NCBI RefSeq assembly: GCF_016786325.1
Contig: NZ_JADWYU010000205.1
Location: 1 to 64,000 of the forward strand
From: Frankia nepalensis
Lineage (GTDB): Bacteria > Actinomycetota > Actinomycetes > Frankiales > Frankiaceae
Direction: 5' to 3'
Length of the DNA stretch: 64,000 nucleotides
The notes beneath the pieces were generated by a model, which was not told the DNA's origin, ran no database searches, and worked only from the letters and a program-made list of their open reading frames with translations. Position numbers and translations under genes: made by a program. Below, in pieces: positions 15,856 through 23,313 of the stretch (positions are counted from its first letter, which is position 1; each line of letters starts with the position of its first letter).

Positions 15856-16604
15856 GTCGTCGGCGAGGGGTCCGCGCCGAGGAGCTTGGCGACGTACGGC
15901 GTCGGTGGGTCCTTGGCCAGGTCGGTGGCGGTGCCCTCGGCGGTGACGCAGCCGTGCTCGAGGATGACGAGGCGGTCGGCGAGGGTGGCCGCGTCCGTGG
16001 GGTCGTGGGTGACGACCACCACGGCGGCGCCGGTCGCGGGCAGGGTCGCGCGCAGGTCGGCGCGCAGGTCGGCGCGGGTGGTCGCGTCGAGCGCGGCGAG
16101 CGGCTCGTCGAGCAGGAGAAGGCGCGGGTCGGTGGCCAGCGCCCGGGCGAGCGCGACGCGCTGGGCCTGGCCGCCGGACAGCGTCGCCGGCCGGCGGGGG
16201 CCGAAGCCGGGCAGGCCCAGGCGGTCGAGCCAGGCGTCGGCGGCGGCGTGGGCGGCGCGGCGTGAGGCCGCGCGGCGGGCGCGTGGGCCGAAGGCGATGT
16301 TGTCGCGGACCGACAGGTGCCGAAACAGCAGGTAGTCCTGGAAGACGAGGCCGACGCGGCGGTGCCGCGGCTCGACGAACCGGTCGGCGACCGGGTCGTC
16401 CAGGACGTCGCCGTCAAGGGTGACGTGCCCGGCGCGCAGGGGGAGGAGGCCGGCGAGCGCGGCGAGCAGGGTGCTCTTGCCCGCGCCGTTCGGGCCGAGC
16501 ACGGCGACCACCTCGCCGGGCGCCACCGCCAGCTCGACGTCGAGGACGAACAGCCCGCGGTCGGCGACGACGCGTGCCCGCAGCCCGGGGGTCGTCTCGC
16601 TCAC
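15852..16604 (-). CDS. modC: Molybdate ABC transporter ATP-binding protein
   Basis: ABC ATPase, 250 aa, read from a GTG at 16604 overlapping the modB stop (GTGA). Walker A G-P-N-G-A-G-K-S-T at about 38-46, Q-loop VFQDYLLF, signature L-S-G-G-Q-A-Q and Walker B LLLLDEP are intact. It lacks the C-terminal TOBE/Mop domain of E. coli ModC (about 350 aa); a TOBE-containing protein is encoded separately at the head of the operon and may supply molybdate sensing. The frame is open far upstream, but that is antisense-like extension through modB. Confidence 0.9.
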   Translation of the reverse strand: MSETTPGLRARVVADRGLFVLDVELAVAPGEVVAVLGPNGAGKSTLLAALAGLLPLRAGHVTLDGDVLDDPVADRFVEPRHRRVGLVFQDYLLFRHLSVRDNIAFGPRARRAASRRAAHAAADAWLDRLGLPGFGPRRPATLSGGQAQRVALARALATDPRLLLLDEPLAALDATTRADLRADLRATLPATGAAVVVVTHDPTDAATLADRLVILEHGCVTAEGTATDLAKDPPTPYVAKLLGADPSPTT

Positions 16605-17473
16605 GTGCCCCGCCCCGCCCCGTCCCGGGCGGCCGGGAGCCAGCGGCCGCGCAGGGCGGCGAGCACGACGACGGACGTCGCGAGCAGGACCAGCGACAGG
16701 GCGATCGCCGCCTCCGGGTCGGTCTCCATCGCCGAGTAGACCGCGAGCGGCATCGTGCGGGTGGTGCCGGGGAGGCTGCCCGCGAAGGTGATCGTCGCGC
16801 CGAACTCGCCGAGCGCCCGCGCCCAGCACAGCACGGCGCCGGCGCCGATCGACGGGGCGATCGACGGCAGCGTCACCCGGCGGAACGTGTACCAGCCGGA
16901 GGCGCCCAGCGTCGCCGCCGCGTCCTCGTAACGCCGGTCGGCGCCCAGCAGCGCGCCCTCGACCGCGACGACGAGGAACGGCATGGCGACGAACGTCTGG
17001 GCGAGGACGACGGCGGTGGTCGTGAACGGCAGGCTGATCCCGAACGCCTCGTACAGGTGTCGTCCGGCGACTCCGCGCCGCCCGGCGGCCAGCAGCAGCG
17101 CGACGCCGCCGACCACCGGGGGCAGGACCATCGGCAGCGTCACCAGCGCCCGCGCGAGCCCCCGCCCGGGGAACTCGACCCGCGCGAGCAGCCACGCGAG
17201 CGGCACGCCGAGCAGCATCGACAGCGCCGTCGCGACCGTCGCGGTGCGCAGTGACAGCCACAGCGCCTCGCGGACGCCCGCCTCGCCGAGCAGCCGCGGC
17301 AGGCTGCCCCACGGCGTGCGCCAGACGAGCCCGGCCAGCGGCAGCAGCACCAGCACGGCGCCCAGCGCGGCCGGTACGACCAGCGGCCACGGCAGCCGAT
17401 CCCCACGCCGGCCGCGCCGGCGCCTCGCCCGTGGCGCCGGCGCCGGCGCGGTCTCGGCTTCGGGAGTCGTCAT
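16601..17473 (-). CDS. modB: Molybdate ABC transporter permease
   Basis: Inner-membrane permease of the BPD_transp_1 family, 290 aa. An Arg-rich cytoplasmic N terminus precedes several hydrophobic segments (for example VVPAALGAVLVLLPLAGLVW and SMLLGVPLAWLLA). The EAA loop that contacts the ATPase is visible as DAAATLGASGWYTFRRVTLPSIAPSI. Together with ModA and ModC it imports molybdate, the precursor of molybdenum cofactor. It is separated from modA by 47 bp that contain three 20-bp imperfect repeats. Confidence 0.9.
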   Translation of the reverse strand: MTTPEAETAPAPAPRARRRRGRRGDRLPWPLVVPAALGAVLVLLPLAGLVWRTPWGSLPRLLGEAGVREALWLSLRTATVATALSMLLGVPLAWLLARVEFPGRGLARALVTLPMVLPPVVGGVALLLAAGRRGVAGRHLYEAFGISLPFTTTAVVLAQTFVAMPFLVVAVEGALLGADRRYEDAAATLGASGWYTFRRVTLPSIAPSIGAGAVLCWARALGEFGATITFAGSLPGTTRTMPLAVYSAMETDPEAAIALSLVLLATSVVVLAALRGRWLPAARDGAGRGT

Positions 17474-17533
17474 GGCTGGGTCATCGCTGTCGCGGCCGGG
17501 TCATCGTCGTCATGACCGGGTCACAGTGGCTGG
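17474..17533. repeat. Three 20-bp imperfect tandem repeats across the modA stop
   Basis: Units start at 17474, 17494 and 17514; GGGTCA recurs exactly every 20 bp. The first two units are near identical and the third has drifted. The modA stop codon (17521-17523) lies in the third unit. Confidence 0.6.
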
Positions 17534-18411
17534 CTGAAGCCGGCCTTGGTGAGGACCTCGGTGCCGGTGGCCGACAGGACGAAGTCCACGAACGCCTTGG
17601 CGGCCTCGGGGTGCTCGCTGTCGGTCAGCGCGGCGATCGGGTAGTCCGTGGACGCGTTCTGGGCGTCCGGGATCTCGATGCCGCGCGCCTTGTCGCCGGC
17701 CGCGGCGACGTCCGTCCGGTAGACCAGCGCCGCGTCGACCTCGCCCAGCTCGACGAGCGTCAGCACGCTCTTGACGTCCTGGCCGAGGGTCGCGGGCTGG
17801 ACCGTCACGCCGGCCTTCTTTAGCGCGGCGAGCGCGGTGGCGCCGCAGGGCACCTGCTCCTCGCACAGCGCGACCTTGACGCCGGGCTTCGCCAGGTCGG
17901 CGAGGCTCGTGATGCCCGCCGGGTTGTCCGGCGGGACGGCGATCTCCATGCTGTTGCGGACGAAGACCGCCGGGGTGCCCACGGTCAGGCCGGCGTCGGT
18001 GACTTGCTTCATGGTGGAGTTGCTGGCGGAGGCGAACACGTCGGCCGGGGCGCCGGAGGTGATCTGCTGGGCGAGCGCGGAGCTTGCCGCGAAGTTCAGC
18101 TTCACGTCCGCCCCGGGGTGGGCGGCCTCGAACTTGTCCGCGAGGTCGGTGAACGTCTCGGTCAGCGAGGCGGCGGCGAACACCGTCAGCGACGTCGCCG
18201 CCGGGTCCTTGGTCGCGGACGCGGTGGTCGACGCGGCGGGGGACGACCCCGCTCCCGTCGTGTCGTCGCCGCAGGCGGCGGCACCGAGCGCCAGCGCCGT
18301 GGCGGCCAGCAGCACGGTCAGCGCGCCGCGGCTCCGGCGCCTCCTCGGCCCCGACTCGTCCGCCGGCCGACCGGCGGCCCGGCGTCTCACGTCAGCCCAC
18401 GATCTGCCCAT
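17521..18411 (-). CDS. modA: Molybdate-binding lipoprotein
   Basis: Substrate-binding protein of the molybdate transporter, 296 aa from ATG 18411. The frame continues to 18945, but that extension overlaps the TOBE gene in another frame. The lipobox A-L-G-A-A-A-C gives lipidation at about Cys47. The domain opens with LTVFAAASLTETFTDLADKFE, followed by NFAASSALAQQI, a ModA hallmark in which Ser residues bind the oxyanion. It hands molybdate or tungstate to ModB. Expression is probably controlled by cellular molybdate through the upstream HTH-TOBE protein. Confidence 0.93.
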   Translation of the reverse strand: MGRSWADVRRRAAGRPADESGPRRRRSRGALTVLLAATALALGAAACGDDTTGAGSSPAASTTASATKDPAATSLTVFAAASLTETFTDLADKFEAAHPGADVKLNFAASSALAQQITSGAPADVFASASNSTMKQVTDAGLTVGTPAVFVRNSMEIAVPPDNPAGITSLADLAKPGVKVALCEEQVPCGATALAALKKAGVTVQPATLGQDVKSVLTLVELGEVDAALVYRTDVAAAGDKARGIEIPDAQNASTDYPIAALTDSEHPEAAKAFVDFVLSATGTEVLTKAGFSQPL

Positions 18412-18509
18412 CTCGCCCACCCCATCCCGAGAAAACGCCGGCCGGACGGACCGGCCGGCCCCGCTGGTTGACCTTGCCGTCACAACCGGCGCGCGCCCGG
18501 TGGGCGCGG

Positions 18510-18935
18510 CTATCGCCGGACCGGCAGCTCGACGACGACGTTGGTCGCCTTGACCGCCCCGACCGCGAGCACGCCGGGTTCGAGCCCCAGCTCGTCGGCC
18601 GCCTCCCGGCTCATCAGCGAGACCACCCGGTAGGGGCCGCACTGCAGCTCCACCTGGGCCATCACGCCGTCGCGCACGACCCGGGTGACGATTCCGGGGA
18701 AACGGTTGCGCGCCGACTCGCCCCCGACCGGTGCCCGCCCGAGCGCCGGCTCGCCGCGCGGGTTGAGCTCGCGCGCGAACCGGGCGAGCTCGGCCGCCTC
18801 TATCGCCTGCCGGCCGGCCTCGTCCCGGACCGTCGGCAGCCGGCCGCTGTCGGCCCATCGACGCACCGTGTCGTCGCTGACCCCGAGCAGGGCGGCGGCC
18901 TCGCTGATCCGGAAGTTCGGCACGACGGTCACCAT
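18510..18935 (-). CDS. HTH-TOBE molybdate-responsive regulator/binding protein
   Basis: 141-aa protein from ATG 18935. Residues about 8-35 form an excisionase/MerR-like helix-turn-helix (RISEAAALLGVSDDTVRRWADSGRLP); residues about 76-138 form one TOBE/Mop domain (RFPGIVTRVVRDGVMAQVELQCGPYRVVSLMSREAADELGLEPG..VKATNVVVE). In actinomycetes such proteins stand in for ModE beside modABC. It probably binds molybdate and either represses the operon or stores the anion. It is the first gene of the mod operon, 98 bp before modA. The start was chosen because the longer frame upstream runs antisense to terD and has no family features. Confidence 0.85.
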   Translation of the reverse strand: MVTVVPNFRISEAAALLGVSDDTVRRWADSGRLPTVRDEAGRQAIEAAELARFARELNPRGEPALGRAPVGGESARNRFPGIVTRVVRDGVMAQVELQCGPYRVVSLMSREAADELGLEPGVLAVGAVKATNVVVELPVRR

Positions 18936-19199
18936 ACAGACGCATCTGCGGACCCGCTCGCCAATTGGATCCGTGGATGCGGATCGTGGGATGCCAAGGC
19001 GGGTGGTGCCGCCGCGCGGCGCGGAGTCGGCTAACCGGTCACCGGGTCTGTCCGGATGTGGTTGCCTTGTACCACCAGGTTTCCCTGCTCCGAACCGGCC
19101 GAAGGAGGCGCGACAGCGACGCTCGCCCGCCTCTGGCCCGGCTGGTGTGTCTCGCGCGCGTCCCCGGCGGCCCCTGCGTAATGGGGGTAGTCCGTCCCG

Positions 19200-19778
19200 A
19201 TGACCGTCGACGTCACCAAGGGCGCCAGTGTCGCGCTCACCAAGGAGGGCTCGGACCTCACCCGCGTGACCGTCGGTCTCGGCTGGGATCCCGCCCCCAG
19301 GGGCTCGACGGAGGACTTCGACCTGGACGCGAGCGCGCTCGCGCTGGGCACCGACGGGCGGATCGTGTCCCGGGACTACTTCGTCTTCTTCAACAACCTG
19401 TCCAGCCCGCGCGGCGAGATCCGCCACCGGGGCGACAACCTCACCGGTGAGGGCGCGGGTGACGACGAGCAGATCGACATCCAGCTCGACGAGCTGTCCC
19501 GGGCGGTCGAGCGGGTCGTCTTCGCGGTGACTATCCACAACGCGGACTACCGCGGGCAGAACTTCGGCGACATCCGCAACGCCTTCATCCGGGTCGTTGA
19601 CGCCGTCCGTGGTGTCGAACTCGTCCGCTACAACCTCACCACCGACGCGGCCACGGACACCGCCATGCTCTTCGGCGAACTCCACCACGACGGCACCGGC
19701 TGGCACTTCCGCGCGCTCGGCCAGGGCCGCCTCGACGGCCTCGCCGGCATCGCCCGACAGTTCGGCTTCACCGTCTGA
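19200..19778 (+). CDS. TerD-family stress/tellurite-resistance protein
   Basis: 192 aa, full length for TerD/TerE/CABP proteins. The start is MTVDVTKGASVALTKEGSDLTRVTVGLGWD; the acidic motif STEDFDLDASALAL, FVFFNNLSSP and the DDEQIDIQLDEL repeat are the calcium-binding signature regions. These proteins bind Ca2+ near the membrane and contribute to general stress and oxyanion responses. The gene stands alone here, without the terABC set, as is common for actinomycete paralogues. TerD membership is secure; the physiological role is not. Confidence 0.92.
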   Translation: MTVDVTKGASVALTKEGSDLTRVTVGLGWDPAPRGSTEDFDLDASALALGTDGRIVSRDYFVFFNNLSSPRGEIRHRGDNLTGEGAGDDEQIDIQLDELSRAVERVVFAVTIHNADYRGQNFGDIRNAFIRVVDAVRGVELVRYNLTTDAATDTAMLFGELHHDGTGWHFRALGQGRLDGLAGIARQFGFTV

Positions 19779-20238
19779 CGGATCGGTCGCTGTGATGGCG
19801 ATCACAAATTCTGGATGTTGCCGCCGGACGTGCGTGCGCTAGGTAACGGATCCGAGTGCCTGGCGATCGAATCGCCGAGGCCCTCCTGAGGCATCCGGGT
19901 TCGGGCGGCGCCAGGTCCGCGTGACCGCGGCCTGACTGCCGGCGCGGGCGCGTTTTGCCTGGTCAGGGTGTGCTGTCGGGCGTGCCGTGGGTTGGCACTG
20001 GACGAGCCCGGCGAGCTCTCCAGGCCCTTCGGCGAGCCGTGCCCCGCGCCGCGCGGACACCCGCCGCGCCCCGGCCTCGTTAACCCTGGGCATCGGCTCG
20101 TGGAGGTCTCCTGGGACCCGATTGTCGCCTAGGAGATACGTGTCCCCGTTTGGGAGCCGCCGCACGAGGTAGACACCAAACCAGCCGCTGATCCCGCTGG
20201 TGGGAAAGGCTCGGAGTCGCCTTCGGGAGGAATGCAAA
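19779..20238. other. Intergenic region with possible decayed minus-strand coding remnant
   Basis: A 460-bp region. On the minus strand at about 20190-20075 the translation ISGWFGVYLVRRLPNGDTYLLGDN looks protein-like and could be a remnant, but no family was recognised and the rest of that frame is of shadow composition. The 3' end carries a good ribosome-binding site GGGAGG (20225-20230) for the next gene. Confidence 0.35.
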
Positions 20239-20562
20239 ATGCTATGGGTCATCGTTTCCTGGATTCTTCTTGGTCTCATCGCGGGCGCGGTCGCGCGGCT
20301 TCTGGTGCCGGGCCGGGACCCGATGAGCATTCCGGCGACGATCCTGCTCGGGGTTGTCGGCTCGTTCGTCGGCGGTCTCCTGGGCTACGTGCTGTTCGGC
20401 AAGGACCTCGGTGAGGGCGCGCTTCAGCCGTCCGGCATCATCGGGTCCATCGTGGGCGCCATCGTGGTGCTGCTGATCTTCCGCGCCACCATGCGTCGCG
20501 GCACCGGGCGCCGCACCAGCGGGCGCCGCACCAGCGCCCGCCGGCACCACTCGTACCGGTAA
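20239..20562 (+). CDS. GlsB/YeaQ/YmgE-family stress-response membrane protein
   Basis: 107-aa integral membrane protein. Three hydrophobic Gly-rich segments (WVIVSWILLGLIAGAVARLLVPG; ATILLGVVGSFVGGLLGYVLFG; GIIGSIVGAIVVLLIF) are characteristic of the transglycosylase-associated/GlsB family. It ends in an unusual basic tail rich in Arg, Thr and Ser (MRRGTGRRTSGRRTSARRHH) encoded by short 15-bp-like repeats at about 20506-20540. ATG 20239 has GGAGG 8 nt upstream. Function in the family is envelope stress tolerance. Its stop is 59 bp before the truncated dioxygenase gene. Confidence 0.88.
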   Translation: MLWVIVSWILLGLIAGAVARLLVPGRDPMSIPATILLGVVGSFVGGLLGYVLFGKDLGEGALQPSGIIGSIVGAIVVLLIFRATMRRGTGRRTSGRRTSARRHHSYR

Positions 20563-20621
20563 GCGTCACCCTGGCGGAGGGCGGGGGGGCGGTCGGCGCG
20601 GCCCGCGACTTCGCCGCCACC

Positions 20622-21440
20622 GTGGATCCTGACGTGGTGGTCATCTTCGCGCCGGACCACTTCAACGGCTTCTTCTACCGGCAGATGCCGCCATTCTGCC
20701 TTGGTGTCGCGGCCAGGGCAGTCGGCGACTACTCCAGCCTCGCCGGCGACCTGGCGGTGCCGAGCGGGCTCGCGCGCGAGCTCGCCGGCGCCGTCCTCGC
20801 CGCGGGCGTCGACCTGCCGGTCTCGCACCTCATGGAGGTCGACCACGCGACCGCGCAGCCGCTGCGCGAGCTGTTCGGCTCCCTGGACGCGCGGCCGGTC
20901 ATCCCGGTGTTCGTCAACGCGGCGGCGCCGCCGCTCGGGCCGCTGTCCCGGGCACGGGCGCTGGGCGCCGCGATCGGACAGTTCTTCGCCGCCCGCGACG
21001 AGCGGGTGCTCTTCGTCGGCTCGGGTGGCATCTCGCACGACCCGCCGGTGCCGGCGCTCGACACCGCTCCCGCGCCGGTGGCCGAGCGGCTGGTCTCCGG
21101 CCGTCCGCTCACCGCGGAGGAGGCGGAGCGCAAGCACACCGGCGCTGTCGCCGAGGGTGAACGGCTCGCCGCCGGGACCAGCGACCGGATGGCGCTGACG
21201 CCGGACTGGGACGAGGCGTTCCTCGACCTGCTCGCGACGGGCAAGCTCACCGAGCTCGACGGCTGGAGCAACGAGGAGATCGGCCGCCACGGCGGGGGCG
21301 CGCACGAGATCCGCGCCTGGATCGCCGCGTACGCGGCCCTGGCGGCGGCCGGGCCGTACGAGGTCGGCTACCGCTACTACCGCGCGATCCCCGAGTACAT
21401 CGCCGGCTTCGCCGTGACCACCGCGCTGCCGGTCAGCTGA
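20622..21440 (+). pseudogene. 5'-truncated MhpB-like class III extradiol dioxygenase
   Basis: Translation from GTG 20622 gives 272 aa that align well with 2,3-dihydroxyphenylpropionate 1,2-dioxygenase (MhpB, about 314 aa). Preserved: FAPDHFNGFFYRQMPPFCLG, MEVDHATAQP, GSGGISHDPPVP and YYRAIPEYIAGF. Homology even extends upstream of the GTG (A-A-R-D-F-A-A-T just before it, in frame), but there is no start codon and no H-S-P-L motif, which supplies one His ligand to Fe(II) in LigB-type enzymes. About 40 N-terminal residues are therefore missing. A run of seven G at 20583-20589 could mark a frameshift. Most likely a broken gene or one with a lost 5' end. It lies 59 bp behind glsB. Confidence 0.75.
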
Positions 21441-21568
21441 CGCGAGCTCCCGCTTCGTCGCGGCGACCGGGCGCCTGGGCGCGCGGCCGCCGGCCATGGC
21501 AATGATCTCTTGCCCTCTTCCGACCACCGAAGGTAATCTCCCGTCTGCTGCACTATTAGAACGGGGCC

Positions 21569-21583
21569 GTGCATTATATGCAC
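21569..21583. promoter_or_regulatory. Candidate operator, GTGCAT-TAT-ATGCAC
   Basis: A perfect inverted repeat with 6-bp arms and 3-bp centre, in a locally AT-rich stretch 40 bp before the flavoprotein start. TAGAAC at 21557-21562 resembles a KstR half-site. Placement fits an operator over a promoter; the regulator is unknown. Confidence 0.45.
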
Positions 21584-21623
21584 AAGATCTAGTTTACGGA
21601 GCCCGCGGCGGTAGGGGCGTGCG

Positions 21624-23300
21624 ATGCACAACGGATATGACGTCGTGGTTCTCGGCTCGGGCGCGGCGGGGCTGACGGCGGCGCTGGCCGCGGCGGTCGA
21701 AGGAGCGGCGCGCGTCGCGGTCTTCGAGAAGGCCGAGCTGATAGGCGGCACGACCGCCCTGTCCGGCGGGACGGTGTGGATCCCCGCCAACCAGCCCGCC
21801 GGCGAGCTCGGCGTCGAGGACTCACGGGCGCGCGGCCTGGAGTACCTGGCGAGCCTGTCGAACGGGATGATCCTGCCCGAGCTGGCCGAGGCGCTGGTGG
21901 ACGGCGGGCCCGAGTACGTCGACTTCGTCCACGAGCACACCGAGCTGCGGTTTCAGCTCGTCGAGGGCTACCCGGACTATCACCCGGAGTGGCCGGGCGG
22001 CCTGCCCGGTGGCGGCCGGTCGATCGAGGTCGGCCTGGTCTCGCTCGCGGAGCTGGGCGAGTGGGCGGACCGGCTCGCCGGCGTCCCGAGCCGGCTGCTG
22101 ATCCGGGAGTCGCCGCTGGGCGGCGGCACCGGCGTACTGTCGCCCGACGAGTTGGCCCGGCGGGACCGGACGGGCGCCGAAGGCCTCGGCCGCGGCCTCG
22201 TGGCGGGCCTGTTGGGAGCCTGCCTACGACACGGCGTCGAGGTGTTCACCAGCTCCCGAGGGCTGCGGCTGCTGACCGCCGACGGCGCCGTCACGGGCGT
22301 CGAGATCGAGGGCCCCGCCGGTGCCGGGGAGGTGTCGGCCGGCGCGGTCGTGCTCGCCACCGGCGGCTTCGAGTACGACCCCGAGCTTGTCCGGGACTTC
22401 CTGCGCGGCCCGATCACCCGGCCGTTCGGCGCGCCGACGAACACCGGCGACGGGCTGCGGATGGCGATGCGCGTCGGGGCCCGGCTCGGCAACATGCGTG
22501 AGGCGTGGTGGGCGCCGGCGCTGAGCGTCCCCGGGACGCGCCGTGACGGCGCCGCCAACGGGCTGCTCGCCTCGCGCGAGCGGGCGCTGCCCGGGTCGGT
22601 GATGGTGAACGGGTACGGCCGCCGGTTCGCGAACGAGGCCGCCAACTACAACGCCTTCGGCGGCGCGTTTCATCAGTTCGACGCGTCCCGTTTCGAGTAC
22701 CCGAACCTGCCCGCCTTCATGATTTTCGACCAGTCGACGGTGGAGCGCTTCGGCGTGCTGGGCGGGGCCCCCGGCGCCGCGGTGCCGCGGTGGGTGACCC
22801 GCGCGGGCAGCGTCGGCGAGCTGGCGGGAAGGCTGGGCCTTCCGGCCGAGCAGGTCGAGGCGACCATCACGGCGTTCAACGCGAACGCTCGCGCCGGCGT
22901 CGACCCGGACTTCGGCCGCGGCGAGAGCGCGTTCGACCGGTTCCCCGGCGGCCGGACGACGCTTGACCCCGACTCGCCCCACTCAACGCTGGGCCCGGTC
23001 GAGACGGCTCCGTTCTACGGCGTCCGGGTCGAGTCGTCGCTGCTCGGCACGAAAGGCGGCCCGCGCACCGACCGCGCGGGACGCGTTCTGAACGTCGACG
23101 GTGACGTGATCGGCGGCCTGTATGCCGCCGGCAACGTGATGGCGAACCCCACCGGCATGGTCTACGGCGGTGCCGGCGCGACGCTGGCGGTCGCCGGGGT
23201 ATGGGGCCGAAACGCCGGCCGGGCCGCCGTGCGCGACCGCGCCGCTGCTCCCCATGGCGTTGTTCCAAGTGGCGCTACCGACTCCGTCGGTAATGGCTGA
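21624..23300 (+). CDS. FAD-dependent 3-ketosteroid dehydrogenase-like flavoprotein
   Basis: 558-aa flavoprotein of the KstD/fumarate-reductase family. The N-terminal dinucleotide motif G-S-G-A-A-G is at 11-16, then E-K-A-E-L-I-G-G-T-T-A-L-S-G-G-T-V-W-I-P, typical of 3-oxosteroid delta-1-dehydrogenase-like enzymes. The C terminus GGLYAAGNVMANPTGMVYGGAGATLA is the second FAD-binding block. It probably introduces a double bond into a ring ketone; steroid specificity is not proven because the KstD catalytic Tyr pattern was not verified. The last codons overlap an ATG of the next reading frame, so it is tightly coupled to the FMO gene. Confidence 0.82.
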   Translation: MHNGYDVVVLGSGAAGLTAALAAAVEGAARVAVFEKAELIGGTTALSGGTVWIPANQPAGELGVEDSRARGLEYLASLSNGMILPELAEALVDGGPEYVDFVHEHTELRFQLVEGYPDYHPEWPGGLPGGGRSIEVGLVSLAELGEWADRLAGVPSRLLIRESPLGGGTGVLSPDELARRDRTGAEGLGRGLVAGLLGACLRHGVEVFTSSRGLRLLTADGAVTGVEIEGPAGAGEVSAGAVVLATGGFEYDPELVRDFLRGPITRPFGAPTNTGDGLRMAMRVGARLGNMREAWWAPALSVPGTRRDGAANGLLASRERALPGSVMVNGYGRRFANEAANYNAFGGAFHQFDASRFEYPNLPAFMIFDQSTVERFGVLGGAPGAAVPRWVTRAGSVGELAGRLGLPAEQVEATITAFNANARAGVDPDFGRGESAFDRFPGGRTTLDPDSPHSTLGPVETAPFYGVRVESSLLGTKGGPRTDRAGRVLNVDGDVIGGLYAAGNVMANPTGMVYGGAGATLAVAGVWGRNAGRAAVRDRAAAPHGVVPSGATDSVGNG

Positions 23301-23313
23301 GGTAGGAGAGACG

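Noticed and set aside
18510-19805. 431-aa minus-strand frame including the TOBE gene
   Set aside because: The N-terminal 290 residues are antisense to terD and the upstream gap and have shadow composition; only the last 141 residues match a family.
19839-20330. 163-aa minus-strand frame upstream of the GlsB-type gene
   Set aside because: A short stretch looks protein-like, but the frame runs antisense into glsB and the rest is unlike protein; kept only as a possible remnant.
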